From Podarcis raffonei (lineage: Eukaryota > Chordata > Lepidosauria > Squamata > Lacertidae), in assembly GCF_027172205.1 (NCBI RefSeq), contig NC_070607.1, positions 940,001 through 1,004,000 on the forward strand: a stretch of DNA of 64,000 nucleotides. The letters are read 5' to 3'. Positions 12,119-42,100 of this stretch are shown piece by piece. Made by a program: the position numbers and the translations under genes. Position 1 is the first letter of the stretch. Every line of letters begins with the position of its first letter. The notes beneath the pieces were generated by a model. The model ran no database searches and was not told where the DNA came from. It saw nothing but the letters and a program-made list of their open reading frames with translations.

Positions 12119-12551
12119 CCCTCGCTGCCCCACTAATTCTGCTGCCACTAGAACCCCCCCCCCAATGCAGCATTGTTGTGAGAAGATAAGTGACAATGGC
12201 TTGCTCTCCTTTTGCCAAGTTTCAGCAAGGGGGGGCAGGGGGCACATTCCTGTTTCACTTCAGGTGGCAAAGTGGAGTGGGCAGGCCCTGGAGAAGACAG
12301 AGGACCCTGGGAGATGTGGCTCAGTAGATTGTGGTCCTTTTCTTTGCATCGCAGTGTCTTGGATTCTCACGCCACGTTCCTACATGTGACTCTTCTGAGC
12401 ATTCTAAACCTTTCCCAGTATAGCCTGGGATTATTTAGTAGGTGATGCTGGGGACTGGAACTGGGAATTCCACCGTCTGCAGACAAAATGGGGAGATCCT
12501 CCTGGAAGGCATGGACAGTGAAGAGGTAGCTTTGTTGCCTTCAGTCCCAAC
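12119..12551. other. Intergenic, nothing recognised
   Basis: No coding or repeat signature that I can name, apart from short C and G runs. Confidence 0.45.
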
Positions 12552-12559
12552 CACTAGGT

Positions 12560-12810
12560 CAGGGGTCAGCAACAGGGGTCAGCTGTGGGCCGGTCCACTG
12601 TCTCTCAGACCATGTGGTGGGCCAGACTATATTTTTTTGGGGGGGGAATGAACGAATTCCTATGCCCCACAAATAACCCAGAGATGCATTTTAAATAGAA
12701 GGACACATTCTACTCATGTCAAAACACGCTGGTTCCCGGTCCGTCCCTGGGCCAGATTGAGAAGGTGATTCAGCCGCATTGGCCCACGGGCCTTGGGTTG
12801 CCTACCCCTG
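12560..12810. mobile_element. Non-autonomous hAT element with 8-bp target duplication
   Basis: Starts CAGGGGTCAGCAAC and ends GTTGCCTACCCCTG, an imperfect inverted repeat of the classic hAT type. It is flanked by cactaggt (12552-12559) and tactaggt (12811-12818), an 8-bp duplication with one mismatch. No transposase is encoded in its 251 bp. Confidence 0.78.
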
Positions 12811-12944
12811 TACTAGGTATTCTGCAACCTTCTTTCGTCCATGGATCTGTTCGGGTGGAGATGTTAAAGCCGTATCTGGGGTGTATATGGGGAGTTAGCG
12901 GAGGGCTAGGGCCTGTGGTGGGGACACCTTGTGCTTCTTCTGCA

Positions 12945-13035
12945 ACAGTTTGCCCACCTTGGACCCCCATTCTGCACGCAGCTCCTAGAAGCTGTCTGCA
13001 GCCACAGCAGCCACACCCGGAACGGCTCCCTTGTC
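12945..13035. repeat. Unclassified interspersed repeat block
   Basis: Shares acagtttgcccaccttgg-type wording and 'gcagctcctagaagctgtct' with 9625-9735. The two copies are in the same orientation. Confidence 0.4.
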
Positions 13036-13132
13036 TCCATTGTCTCTCGAAGGAGGACAGCAAATCCCTCTTCATCTCGGATGATGAACTGCTTCTCCTA
13101 CTAAACCTTTACTGCCACCTAGCGGCTGATTC

Positions 13133-14257
13133 TCATAGAATCATAGAATCATAGAGTTGGAAGAGACCACAAGGGCCATCGAGTCCAACCCCCTGCCAAG
13201 CAGGAAACACCATCAGAGCACTCCTGACATATGGTTGTCAAGCCTCTGCTTAAAGACCTCCAAAGAAGGAGACTCCACCACACTCCTTGGCAGCAAATTC
13301 CACTGTCGAACAGCTCTTACTGTCAGGAAGTTCTTCCTAATGTTTAGGTGGAATCTTCTTTCTTGTAGTTTGGATCCATTGCTCCGTGTCCGCTTCTCTG
13401 GAGCAGCAGAAAACAACCTTTCTCCCTCCTCTATGTGACATCCTTTTATATATTTGAACATGGCTATCATATCACCCCTTAACCTCCTCTTCTCCAGGCT
13501 AAACATGCCCAGCTCCCTTAGCCGTTCCTCATAAGGCATCGTTTCCAGGCCTTTGACCATTTTGGTTGCCCTCCTCTGGACACGTTCCAGTTTGTCAATG
13601 TCCTTCTTGAACTGTGGTGCCCAGAACTGGACACAGTACTCCAGGTGAGGTCTGACCAGAGCAGAATACAGTGGCACTATTACTTCCCTTGATCTAGATG
13701 CTACAGTCCTATTGATGCAGCCCAGAATTGCATTGGCTTTTTTAGCTGCCGCGTCACACTGTTGGCTCATGTCAAGTTTGTGGTCAACCAAGACTCCTAG
13801 ATCCTTTTCACATGTACTGCTCTCAAGCCAGGTGTCACCCATCTTGTATTTGTGCCTCTCATTTTTTTTGCCCAAGTGCAATACTTTACATTTCTCCCTG
13901 TTAAAGTTCATCTTGTTTGTTTTGGCCCAGTTCTCTAATCTGTCAAGGTCGTTTTGAAGTGTGTTCCTGTCCTCTGGGGTGTTAGCCACCCCTCCCAGTT
14001 TGGTGTCATCTGCAAATTTGATCAGGATGCCCTTGAGTCCATCATCCAAGTCGTTGATAAAGATGTTGAATAAGACCGGGCCCAAGACAGAACCCTGTGG
14101 CACCCCACTAGTCACTGTTCTCCAGGATGAAGAGGAACCATTGATGAGCACCCTTTGGGTTCGGTCAGTCAGCCAGTTACAAATCCACTGAGTGGTAGCA
14201 TAGTCAAGACCGCATTTTACCAGCTTCTTTACAAGAATATCATGGGGCACCTTGTCA
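13133..14257 (-). mobile_element. 5'-truncated CR1 LINE with open 345-residue frame
   Basis: Minus-strand CR1. The 3' terminal repeat (tcatagaatcatagaatc inverse) lies at 13133-13155. The frame 14250 down to 13213 is open for 345 residues. It covers the reverse-transcriptase C half with [20 protein letters not shown] and the FADDTKLGG catalytic motif, and ends in the usual CR1 C-terminus (WNLLPRSVV...FKQRLD). Everything 5' of this, including the endonuclease, is missing, as is normal for CR1. The open frame points to a fairly recent insertion. It is not a host gene. Confidence 0.92.
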
Positions 14258-15959
14258 CTTCTGTTATGTAAGCAGACATGTTCAGAATTGGGCTATTATT
14301 TTATCATTAAAAACTTTGTAATAAGATTAATAAACATTTTAGATTCAGACACATAATAATATTTTTGTTCCCTGGCTAACAATATTTGTCACATAGAAAA
14401 TTCCTGGCAAACCACGACATCTACTGAAGGACATGCACAACCCAATTAGATGTTAGAGGCAAAGGAGACCATTTTCCAACTCTCTCTCCTTCTGTCTGTC
14501 TGTCTCTGTCCCTTTGGGTTGAGTAGTTACTACCCTGTTTCAAATATTCTCTTTCATGTCAAGGTTTAATTTATTAATTGATATGTCAACTTTATGTATA
14601 GAGTACAGTCAATGAGGCTTACAACAGATAAGATACAAACACAGTAATGCATTAAAAAACAATCAGAAGGAATGATTATGGATGGATTCTATGGGGCTGC
14701 CTTTGAGTCTTCTGCTAGTGCAGAATGACACAGGCTAGCAAACTTTTCCCAACAATTGAAATCAGGAGGGGGGGATAAAAATCCTGGGGGTGAGTACTGA
14801 GGAGTGAGAGGGTAGGCTCTGGATTGGGAGGGAGCCTTCAGCAGAGAGCTCCCCCCCCGGCTCTCCTCCTTTGTGGGTAACGGTGGGCCTGCGCTCCAGG
14901 GGTGGGCATCCGAAACACCTCCCCTAGCACCCTTTCTCCAGAAGTCCTTTTTGGCCCGGAAACTTTAAAAAAATATTTTTAAGACAAGGATCAATATAGT
15001 TTGAGATTTTCTTTAACCTGCAGCAGTTGTACAGAAAAACAACCCCCCCCCTCATCCTAGTGCAGCACTGGGACACTGAAAAAACCCAAATGGGAGGTGG
15101 AAACCATGGATATTTTCAGGAGTGCCATGGCCCTCAGAAGTGGTGAGAAGCTCAAAGATTTCAGAAGCTACTCGATGTTCTGCCTGATCACCCCATGAGG
15201 CTCAGCTGCATGAGGAGTCTGCTAGAGTTCAGAAGAGAACGTTTTTATGAGAAAACCAGCCAAGCTACTGCATAACCTACTTAGTTAACATTAATGGCTT
15301 CTCTATGACAGAGAGTGAGTGACAGATGTTCTTCAACAGCCATGTACTCCCTCACCTATACTGCAGCCTCCATTGATTTCATTGGGGAGACGGCATGGGA
15401 ACCTGCCGGTGGCAGAATAACCCACTGGGTAAATTGGCAGGAAACTGGACCCCTGGCCTGTGTGTGTGTGAAGAACTGAAGCCAGATGAAAACATGCTTG
15501 TTTGAGGCTGAGCTTTGTCCCAGTGTCTGTTTGCAGTTACCTTGGACTTTCTCCTGACTCTGTCGTCATCACGTTCATCTGGAGCAGCTGCCAATGTTTG
15601 CAGAGCAGCAGTGGTCCTTCCCCCGAGGAACAGAACATGCCAGATTGCCTTTACACAGCATTTCTAAAAAGGCGGAGAGCCCTCACTTTCCCAGGGCCTG
15701 CACTGGCAGTTACTTCTCTTTAGGCTGAATGCTTTGAAACTCAGTGAGCAGCACTGCTACTCCTGCCCATGCAAAATGCCGTTCCTTGTTTATATGCTTT
15801 GCATCTGCTGCAATGCTCTCAATGCCTCTGGGTCTTATTGTACCAGTCTTTCATCTCCCTTCCTCTGAGAATCTGGCAGAACTCAGGCTCTGCAGCTGCA
15901 GCACAATGAGCCCACAACTGATGGGGGGGGTCACGTTCTAGGGAATCACACCTAAAGTC
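14258..15959. other. Intergenic, no gene recognised
   Basis: Low-complexity patches (poly-C near 14852 and 15043) and otherwise unremarkable sequence. Confidence 0.45.
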
Positions 15960-16125
15960 AAAACTGCATATACAGTAGTCAAAAGACACACTGGGCTCAA
16001 GGGCATGTAGGCAGGCCAAAGTCTTTTTTCCCTGGATGCTTGTCCTCTGTTTAATTCTTTTGCCAGGCATGTAAAACTGAATGTGCACAAGTTAGATGTG
16101 CCTAAGCTTATTGTATTCAACTGAC
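15960..16125. repeat. Degenerate MITE related to 60101-60327
   Basis: Shares ttaattcttttgccaggca-type text and ctgaatgtgcacaagttaga with the better copy at 60101-60327. The terminal inverted repeats are poor here. Confidence 0.4.
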
Positions 16126-18118
16126 GTGCCCCCATAACCACTCAGGCGACACTTTCACCGGACTTCATTCTTCGGTTCAGCTCCCAACATGGTACATGCT
16201 GTTGTCCGCCAGCAAATCTATCACAGAAAATAGAACAGGAGTCTCTATGGGAAAGAATAAATGGGTCCAAGTCTGAGATGAAGAGGAAGCCCTGCAGCAT
16301 TGAGCTTTGGTGAAACAGCAGCAAGAAGGGACAAGCCAAGAGCTTCCCTGCAGCAGGAAATCCCCACTTACTGACTCTTGCTGTCCCCCCCCCCAACCTC
16401 TCCAATATTGCAGGAGACTCTTGAGCTGAAATCCCCATCTATCCTGTCATTTCTTATGAAATACTGCATTTTGATGTGTTTCCCGCAAACCAACTTCAAT
16501 CTGAACTGAGAAAAAGAATGAGCTGGCTGTGTTTTAAGTCAGCAGTGTGTACACAGACTTGGAGCCTTGGAAAAAGAAAAAACAGTAAGAGGCTCAGGAC
16601 TGATTTGAATCCCTTTCTCTGCCCCTCAGGAACATGATGAGACCCCTGGGCGCTTTATGCTGAAGCTGAAGTATCAGCTGGAGAGACAAGGAGAGATGAA
16701 TTCTCTTGATGGAAGCTGGGCAAACATATATGCTCGACTCAAAGCATTACACAGTCACCATTTGTTTTTATTACAGATCTTGCACAATTGTACAAAAATA
16801 TTTTTAAAATTCCTTTTATAGAAGACTGCATGAATCAACATGGCTTTCTCAAAACCTATAGTAAATACCTGCGTATTACTTATAATAGATAAGCTGCCAT
16901 CCTGTAAGCTAGAAAGATAAGGCTGCCTATTGCCCGGTCTGCTAACTATCAACACCTACCAGCTTTGGTCAAATGAGCAGCAATGCCTTTCCTTGTGCAG
17001 CCTTTGAGCTGTGTCTTGCGCATGTCTTGCAGCCATCTGAACATTAATGATGTGGGTAGAAACCCGGACCTGAGTTTGAGTTCTCCATCAAGTGGGAGCC
17101 ACGACAGTAAGTTTCCTTCTCCACTAAAGTCCACCAGTTCATCCACTTAGCGTGGGGGCAGCTAGCTTTTCAGGCTCAGCACCAACCGTTTCTTCCCAGG
17201 CACTTCTGCCTTAGGGACCTTGGCTCCTTGACAGGCAACACGGACTACCAGGGACTCTCTAGCCTGGGAGGCTTGTCTGGGGCCAACCCATGAGACGTGA
17301 GAAAGGGGCAATGGACAGCAGGAATCCATTGCTCATTACTGCCTTCCTTAATCTTTTTTTGGGGTGGGGATGGGGAGCTCTGTTCCCATCTGGGCAAACT
17401 TCCCACAGTGCGCAGGGCTGGGCAGAGACAAAAGTGGCTCCAGCAAGGACTAGAAAGGTTTCCTTTGATACAGGCGGCCAGTTGCTCCACACACATTTCT
17501 TTCTTTCCTCCCTGCAGGAAGCAAGAGGCCATGTCAGGGTACCAGGACCCCTTCTACCCCACCTCCCAAAACACTCCAGGGGTGTGGCCTGCGAAGAGGT
17601 CGAAGGGCCACACAGAGAGACCTGATGGGCCACATTTGGCCCTCACGCCGGAGGTTCCCTTCCCTGGGAATGCAGGGCAGCGTGGGACTTTCTCTGTTTT
17701 AAGCAGTCTCTCCCTGCCAGCTTTTGGGCAAGACTAAAATGGCCTCAGGATAATTATTCATGTCTCTCTATAGGATTAACTTCCAGAGCAGAAACTCAAG
17801 CTTGGAGATATTGAAATTGACCTTGATCTTAGGGATTGATCATGATGAGGTGATTAACCGCTGTGACTGAAAGGTTATGCAACATTTCTTATCAAAGGCT
17901 AAACGATTGGCTTTGTGCAATGAGGTGGCCCTCCAACGACACTCGGCTCCCTTTTTATTTCTACTGAGCATAAACCAGATATGAGCTCATATCAAAGATG
18001 GCTTTTGCATGTTATTGTAGAAGCACACATTTAATATTCCAGCATTTGCCTGCTTCTACCCTATACTGTGTGAGGCAGCTATAAATTTATAGGGAAGCTT
18101 TTAATATTTGATGAATTA
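16126..18118. other. Intergenic, no certain gene
   Basis: One short open minus-strand stretch at 17146-16949 is discussed as a finding. I see no supported exon. Confidence 0.4.
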
Positions 18119-18164
18119 TTGTACTTTAATATTTTGTTGGAAGCCGCCCAGAGTGGATGGGGTA

Positions 18165-18212
<48 letters not shown>
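18119..18212 (+). repeat. LINE/SINE 3' end with (ATT)n microsatellite
   Basis: The words aatattttgttggaagccgc and ccagagtggatggggtat, followed by about 16 ATT units, form the 3' end of a common squamate retroelement. The inverse form is nested in CR1 at 23556-23780. Confidence 0.65.
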
Positions 18213-18213
<1 letters not shown>

Positions 18214-18984
18214 TTTGGGGCAACTGGACCACATGGGCAGAGTAAGGGCAAGTCAAGGCTGCAAGGAGGAGGCAAGTCCTGATTTCTCTTGCTTCTTCTA
18301 CCACTCCCTAAATAGCACGGTCTAAAATCTTCTAATCTAAAGGGTAATTCTGTGAGGCATGAACACTTCTGGCTTATATTGGAGCAGCAAGAAACTGAGC
18401 ATGCTGCGGAAGCCTGCGCTGAGGAGGCAGGAGTAACCATGACATCTTGTTGCAATTTTGCAAATCACAACAGTAAAAAATAAAAATGGGTGTGGAAAGG
18501 ACGGGGGTCGGGGTGACAAAGAGGGCTTTGAAGGATGGCCACTATGTGTGCACAAGCAGCTGGAAAATGGGGTGCTGGGGTGGGAGTGGGAAACGGGGGT
18601 CCTGGAACTGCGGGAGGGGGAGACTGCCTGCTTTCCCCCAAGCCCTGGAGCGACGGTGACAAGCACCAAAAATGAGACATCTAGCCTGCAGGCAGGGCAG
18701 AGCAGAAGCGGCTGCAGTATTAGCTTCTGCCATGAGTTGCGAAGAGAATCCGACAACTTTTCCTGGGTTCCAGATGAAGGCAAAGTATAGTTTGCTTGGA
18801 TAAGGGACTTATCAATCAGGCATTTTAAATTGAGTGCACCTTACCAAGCTCAGTTTGTACCATATATTTAAGTAGGAATTCTCTGCCCGTCTTGCAGCCC
18901 AAGTGACCAAGTTGGTTGCACATCAGATATGAGTTCAGCATTTCTAAGCAGAACACCAAGGAAGGGGCAACCAATTACGGCACG
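18213..18984. other. PHGDH far-upstream DNA, nothing recognised
   Basis: No coding signature or known repeat recognised. Confidence 0.4.
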
Positions 18985-19055
18985 CGCCCTCCAGGTGTTG
19001 CAGGACTCCAACTCCCATCATTCCCGACCGTTGGCCAAGCTGCCCGGAGCTGATG
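18985..19055. repeat. Palindromic interspersed repeat remnant
   Basis: The pair 'ggactccaactcccatcat' and 'agctgatgggagc' forms a partial dyad. It belongs to the same common reptilian repeat type as 63535-63615. It lies just upstream of the PHGDH CpG island. Confidence 0.4.
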
Positions 19056-19448
19056 GGAGCATCCGGAGAGACCCCTCGGGGGTCAAAGCCTGCGGGGAGT
19101 CCCGACGTGGCGCGCGGATTGCAGGGAGCCCGGCATGTCCGCTGCAGGAAGCTGCGCTTTGTGCCAACCCCGCGGCTCCTGCTGCGCGATTTGATGGATT
19201 CCCCCATTGATCAGACCGTCAGTAGCCGGAGTTCTCTGGGCGAAGCACGAGCTCCCATCCAGCGGCAGCGGCCCAAGAAGGAGGGGCGGGCGCCAAGACG
19301 GCCGAGGGAGGCCGAGCCCCTGGCCGGAGGGGCGCGGCGGGGCGGGGCCGGCCTGCTCCAATGGGGCGGCGGCGGCGAGAGGCGTCTTTAGGGCGCGCGG
19401 CGGAGCCTCGCCTTCTCCGGCGGCGGCGGCGCGAGCGGCGAGCGGACC
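19056..19448 (+). promoter_or_regulatory. PHGDH: PHGDH CpG-island promoter
   Basis: CpG-rich, without a TATA box. A GC box GGGGCGGGGC lies at 19339-19348, a CCAAT box at 19358-19362 and a second GC box (GGGGCGG) at 19363-19369, about 80-110 bp before the start codon. Sp1 and NF-Y driving of PHGDH is known in mammals, and this spacing would fit it. The transcription start cannot be read from the sequence. Confidence 0.7.
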
Positions 19449-37195
<17,747 letters not shown>

Positions 37196-37254
37196 GCTGT
37201 GGTTCAAAACCTGGCAGGGCCAGCAAGTTTTCTTCATTAAATGTTGCACATTCC

Positions 37255-37260
37255 AATAAA
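37255..37260 (+). terminator. PHGDH: PHGDH polyadenylation signal
   Basis: AATAAA 60 bp past the stop codon, giving a very short 3' UTR. Confidence 0.85.
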
Positions 37261-39072
37261 AAGAATTTGCAGAAACTGCTGCCCACTGCATCCTTGAGCT
37301 ACAAGAGCCGAGGCGTTACATTTTTGTTGATATCGGTCTGTCTTGAGAGACAATGGAGTGCACCTCCAGGGGTGAAGTCAAACCGCTGCATTAGCAGCCC
37401 TGAAGTGACCTCTCCAGAGCACAGGGCTGGGGGCAATGTGTGTGAAGGTCCTGGACTACCCAGGTGAGAAGACCCCTCTTTCGGCCTCGCTGAGGGGTCC
37501 AAAGGAAAGCAGAGCACTGAGGCAGGCTGCAGAAGAGCTACCTCCTGTGGTTGGCATATTTTTTATCACAGGGATTTATCATAGAGTTGGAAGGGACCCT
37601 GAGGGTCATCCAGTCCAACCCCCTGCAATGCAGGAATAGGCAGCTGTCCCAGACGGGGATCAAACCTGCAACCTTGGCGCTGTCAGCACCACACACTAAC
37701 CAACTGAGCTATCCAATCACGTTTCTAAAGTTGGGAATTATTCTTCATCAGCCTCTGCAAATGCTCCAGAAGAGTACAAAAAATCAAATCTTATTTAGAA
37801 CAGGATGAAGTGAAAACTGCCTTTGAAACTACAACTAAGAAACTACCATAGATGTAAGATTTCTGCATGTGCCAGGATCTCTTTTGAAGGAAGTCACAAA
37901 AATCAGCCTTTCCCAAATAAAAATATCCCTCGCCTTCTGTGTTAAAATACTTTATATACTTCAACAAATCTTTCTTACACTAACAAGGTCTATTGTCCAA
38001 AAAAGTGCCAACAGGGAGAAGCAGATGCCTCCAAGCAAAGGGAACCCGGAGCTCAGCAGTGAAGGCGGAGAAGGAAGTTGGGGGGGAGGGGAAGGAGCAG
38101 AGGCAGAGGGGAGGCCCTTCTCCCTTAGCAAGCATGGAGAAGACACAGGGCTGTGCAAGAGGGACACTGCCCCGCCCCCCGCCAGAGCAGTCATCTTGAG
38201 AAGTGCAGGCCTAGGTCGACTTGCTATTCTTTCGGATGGTGAAGCCATTCGCCTGGCCTCCTTCTGTAAGGCTGAGACTGTAGAGGCAAAGAGAAGGGAG
38301 GTCTGGTCAAACTAGCTGGCTCTTCCAGATGGGAAAGGGGGGCTGCTGCAGTCCCCTTTCAGGTCCACTAAGGGGACAACCAGGTCATAAAGTACCTGCC
38401 ACCTACTTTGGCTACTTGCCTGGGAAGACATTAGCTATGCCCAGTGTGGTATTCTGAGTCACAGAAGAGACCAAGAAGGTGCATGTAGCCTGAGGCCACC
38501 AGGCCCCTCTTCATCTCATGAAGCATGTTGGCGTAAAACCTTAAATAACACATTTTCAGCTCAAAACGGGGCTCTGGGAAATGGTGAAAGGTTTCGGGAA
38601 AACCTCTTAGCCTTTCTTGTGCTGCAACATTTCCCTCCCACTTCTGCCAGAAACCATTTTGAAACTTCTTTTCCCTTTCTCTCTTTCTCACACAACCATA
38701 TTGTTCAGTTTCCGTGAGTCTGCTGGTTCATGGAAGCTGCTTTGTGTCAGGGAGAGAGCAGGACTATAAAAGCGGAAGTGCCAAACAATTTGAGCAAGAG
38801 CTGGCCAAGCTGCTTCTTGATATTTCTGCCTGGGCTTTCTCAGCCCTGAGAGAAGTCCTAGGTGGAGATGGGTTGGAGAAGGCTAACTTGAAGGAAAGAC
38901 TCTGCGGCCAGAAGGGCATTTGCTTCCCTCGCCAAAAGCTGAGCTGCCTTCTCTGGACTTCCCCACATGACAACTCAGCCCACATCAAGCGGCTTCCCTT
39001 CAGGGACTGCTTTTAGAGCCCAGGATTTTGGCTTACCAGGAAAATCCCTGCTCCTGGCCGTTCTGCTCTCCC
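37261..39072. other. Gap between convergent PHGDH and HMGCS2
   Basis: Contains a SINE (37578-37713). The part next to 39073 is presumably HMGCS2 3' UTR, but I see no canonical minus-strand AATAAA, so its end is unknown. Several plus-strand frames here look spurious. Confidence 0.5.
37578..37713 (-). repeat. tRNA-headed SINE with CR1-like tail
   Basis: On the minus strand a tRNA-like head (gatagctcagttggttag, box B ggtttgatccc) joins a CR1-type tail (ctgcattgcagggggttgga). The element ends at the atcatagagttgg repeat. Such SINEs borrow CR1 machinery. Confidence 0.75.
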
Positions 39073-39179
39073 CTAGACTGGTCTCCGGACATACTTCCTG
39101 CGGTTCTTGTCATCCACTTGCTCTATGTACCAGGTTCCTGGGAAGAGGTCATCCTTGGACCCGTGCGGGGTGTGGCCCA
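39073..39179 (-). CDS. HMGCS2: HMGCS2 exon 9 (terminal coding)
   Basis: After ctttctgcag it encodes (V)[17 protein letters not shown], then [17 protein letters not shown] and TAG at 39075-39073. It matches the conserved end LFPGTWYLERVDE...RRPV of the family. Confidence 0.95.
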
Positions 39180-42100
39180 CTGCAGAAAGACAAAGCAAGA
39201 AGGGGGGGTAGGAAGGCAGAGGGAGGGACCAGGACAATATGATGGGGGGGGGTCACCCACAAGACAGGCTGTGAACACTGGCTCTTCCTTCCACCATGTG
39301 CACTTGGTGATCGGAGGCGGCTTAGGTCTTCAGGAGATAAGATGTTGGGGAAGGATACTCTAGAAAACTATTACTCCCTTTCAAGCCTCCTAGAGAGAGA
39401 CCCATTTATTCCCCAGAGCCATGCCAAATCTGTGTGCTGTGTTGAAGTGCCTTTAGAAACTCCACAGAAAGAAGAAAGTCCTTTTGCTCCAGAGGGTGCC
39501 TTGGGGCTGCTTTTCTAACTGCATTTCCAAGAGCTGAACCTGATTTTATATTTCCCACTCCCCATAAAGAAACGTAACTTAATGAACATCATTGAAAATG
39601 CTCTCACCAGAAATGCAGAGCTCAAGTGGTTTTTGCAGGAGACATTACTAAGCAAGCAACTGGAGTTTAGCTTTCTCCCTTCAGATCTTTCCTGCCAAAG
39701 CCAGTTTACCTTGTGACAATGTCTTTCCAGGTCCTAAGGTAAAGCTTATTGCACCCAGGTGCACAGCTAAAGCTGCTCACATGCTCACCCAAGTGATGAG
39801 TGTCCTCTCTGAGTTTCATGATCTCAGAAAACTTCTCTGGGGGGACACATTTCCGGGAGTCCAACCGAGTCTCCAGATCTGAAAGACTGGATACCAGTTT
39901 TTCCAGAGGGGAGCCTGGAAGAGAGAGGGCACACAGTTTCCCATGAGAAATCCTGCTGCTTCCAGGGACCCCAGCAACCCCAGATGTCATGGGTGCAGTA
40001 ACATTTCCCCAACAAGGCAATGATTTTGGGGCAAACGATGAATTAACTGGCCTGGTTAGTTACTGTGCTGAAATGAGCCAAAAAACTGTGAAATGTGCAT
40101 TTGGGAGGCTACAAGAAGAGCTTCTGGGTGTAAGAGGAATGGCCCCATGCAGCGTCAGCACTGGGCACCATTGGGCAAACCCCAGGACCCCAGCAGGACC
40201 CACCAATGCAGACACGAGACTGTTCTGGGGTCCTGGTTCCTTTTATATTTTCCCTTCCCCAGGGTTCAAAGGAGCACTGGGCACCAGCATTTTCATTCCT
40301 CCAGTGCCCCAGCAATGTAGAGCGCAAGTAACTTTTGCAGGCAGCACAAACTCAGGATCCTCTAGGAGTTCAAAAAGTTTGAGAAGAGGAAAGGGAGCTC
40401 TACATCAAGAAGGGACTCACCTGGAGCAGAATTCTGGGTCACCTTCAGGGAGAACATGCTGGCTGCCAGTCCTGAGCCATAGGAGAAGACCCCAATTCTA
40501 GAACCAGCCAGCTGCTGGGCAGAGAACCTGCCGGGATTGAGACCAGAAATGTCAGAAAGGAAAAGAAAGGGAAAGTTTCCTTTCTTCCCCAGAACTCACA
40601 CCAGGCAAGGGCAAACATTGACGCCCCTGCAAAAATCATTACCTTGCAAAGACTTTTCCAGATGGTTGCAGTTTTGGGGTGAGGTGCAATCACATACTTG
40701 CAAATTCAGCTGCCACAATTCAAGCTGATTTTGTGTTCTTCCACAACAAGCCCATTCCACACCCACCCACACCCAAACTGGCCTATTTGTGATAAGGCAA
40801 GTGATGAGAAAATGCACAGGGAAGTGCAACATTGTATAACCCTGCAAACGAATCAGGATGAATGTTCAAATAAACAGGCTGCCTTGAGGCAACCTTCCTG
40901 GCTCATCCTGGTTTGCGGGGAATGGCAGGGGTAGTGTGACAGAGGACGTGACGGAAACATGTTTTGGAAGGTTGTGTTGCAGTGTACAGCAGACGGGCAA
41001 GATGTCCAGCCGGTGGCAGGGGGTCAGCAACATCTGTTGCTCCTTGGCTCTACTGTCAGAGATTTCTACACAGCCTCCTCTCCCTGCCCAGGCCACAAGC
41101 AGCCCAGAGCAAGGCTGGCGAAGGGGACGAGCTGGAGAGAGGCTGGGAGGCCAGATCCAGCTGCCAATGAGACACCCCAGGTTTAAAGTTTTAAAATGCC
41201 ACCTTCTGCTTGAAAGCTCAAAAGGCAGCTAGCAACTGTCACAGGTTAAAAACCAAACAAATGCCGTACTATGCAAAACCCCCAAAATATAATGAGCAGA
41301 AACAGGAAATTTTTTCATGGGTATGTGAATATAAAAGTATGGCTGCAAGGGAGTGGGGCCACAACTTCAGCCCTTATTTAGCAGAATTAATCACCTTGGC
41401 TAAGAGGATTTTTAATCATCAGAGAATCATGGCTTCACCCATACCCAGAATCCTGGGAATTGTACTTTACAAGGCATGAAATACAGCTCCCAAAGAGTCT
41501 TTAAATGCATGGTGTGTTTGCAGCCCTTGCTTTCTGACCAAACCTTATGAAACACGGCTATTTTTGCCATTTCTGTGTCCTCTTCACCTGCCCTGGATTT
41601 GGAGTGGGAAGAATCCATTATTGGAAAGAGCAGGGGAGGCGTGGAAGGAAAGAGCAGGGGTGACTTACTGGGCCAGGAGAGATGCGAGGCAGCCATACAC
41701 TGAGGGAGTGTACATGTTTCCATTGCGAGCAGAGAGGAAGAGAGAGGGCTGTGTCTTCTGGCGGAACAGCTCCTGGCTGGCCTTCTGGAAAGCTCTGTCC
41801 ACCTCCTTGCTGGAGTAGGTTTCTTCCAACTTCACGTTACTGAAAGGGAAGGTGGGCAGTCAGTCCTGGCCCCAACTGTGGAATACCCTTTTATCGGGGG
41901 GGGGGAGGCCAGGGAATGTGCTCTCATACACAGAGGCATGGGGGTGCACTGAGCTTTCTCTGCTTGGCTTAATTTCCATAAGCACATTTTAATAAATTAA
42001 CAGTTTAAAAGAGCCTAAAACTTTCTCCATAGTGGTAGAGGTGGCAAGTTCAGTTAAATTCAAAGCTGGCAGAGAAATAAACATTTTCTGGAGTTGTCCT

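Noticed and set aside
18159-18212. CRISPR-like or regulatory array
   Set aside because: Plain ATT microsatellite at a retroelement end. No spaced repeats of CRISPR type occur in the window.
39706-39788. Alternative HMGCS2 C-terminus by reading through the exon 8 donor
   Set aside because: The frame continues for about 27 codons, but a good donor (GTGAGC) and a separate exon with the conserved LFPGTWY and RRPV end at 39073-39179 explain the gene fully.
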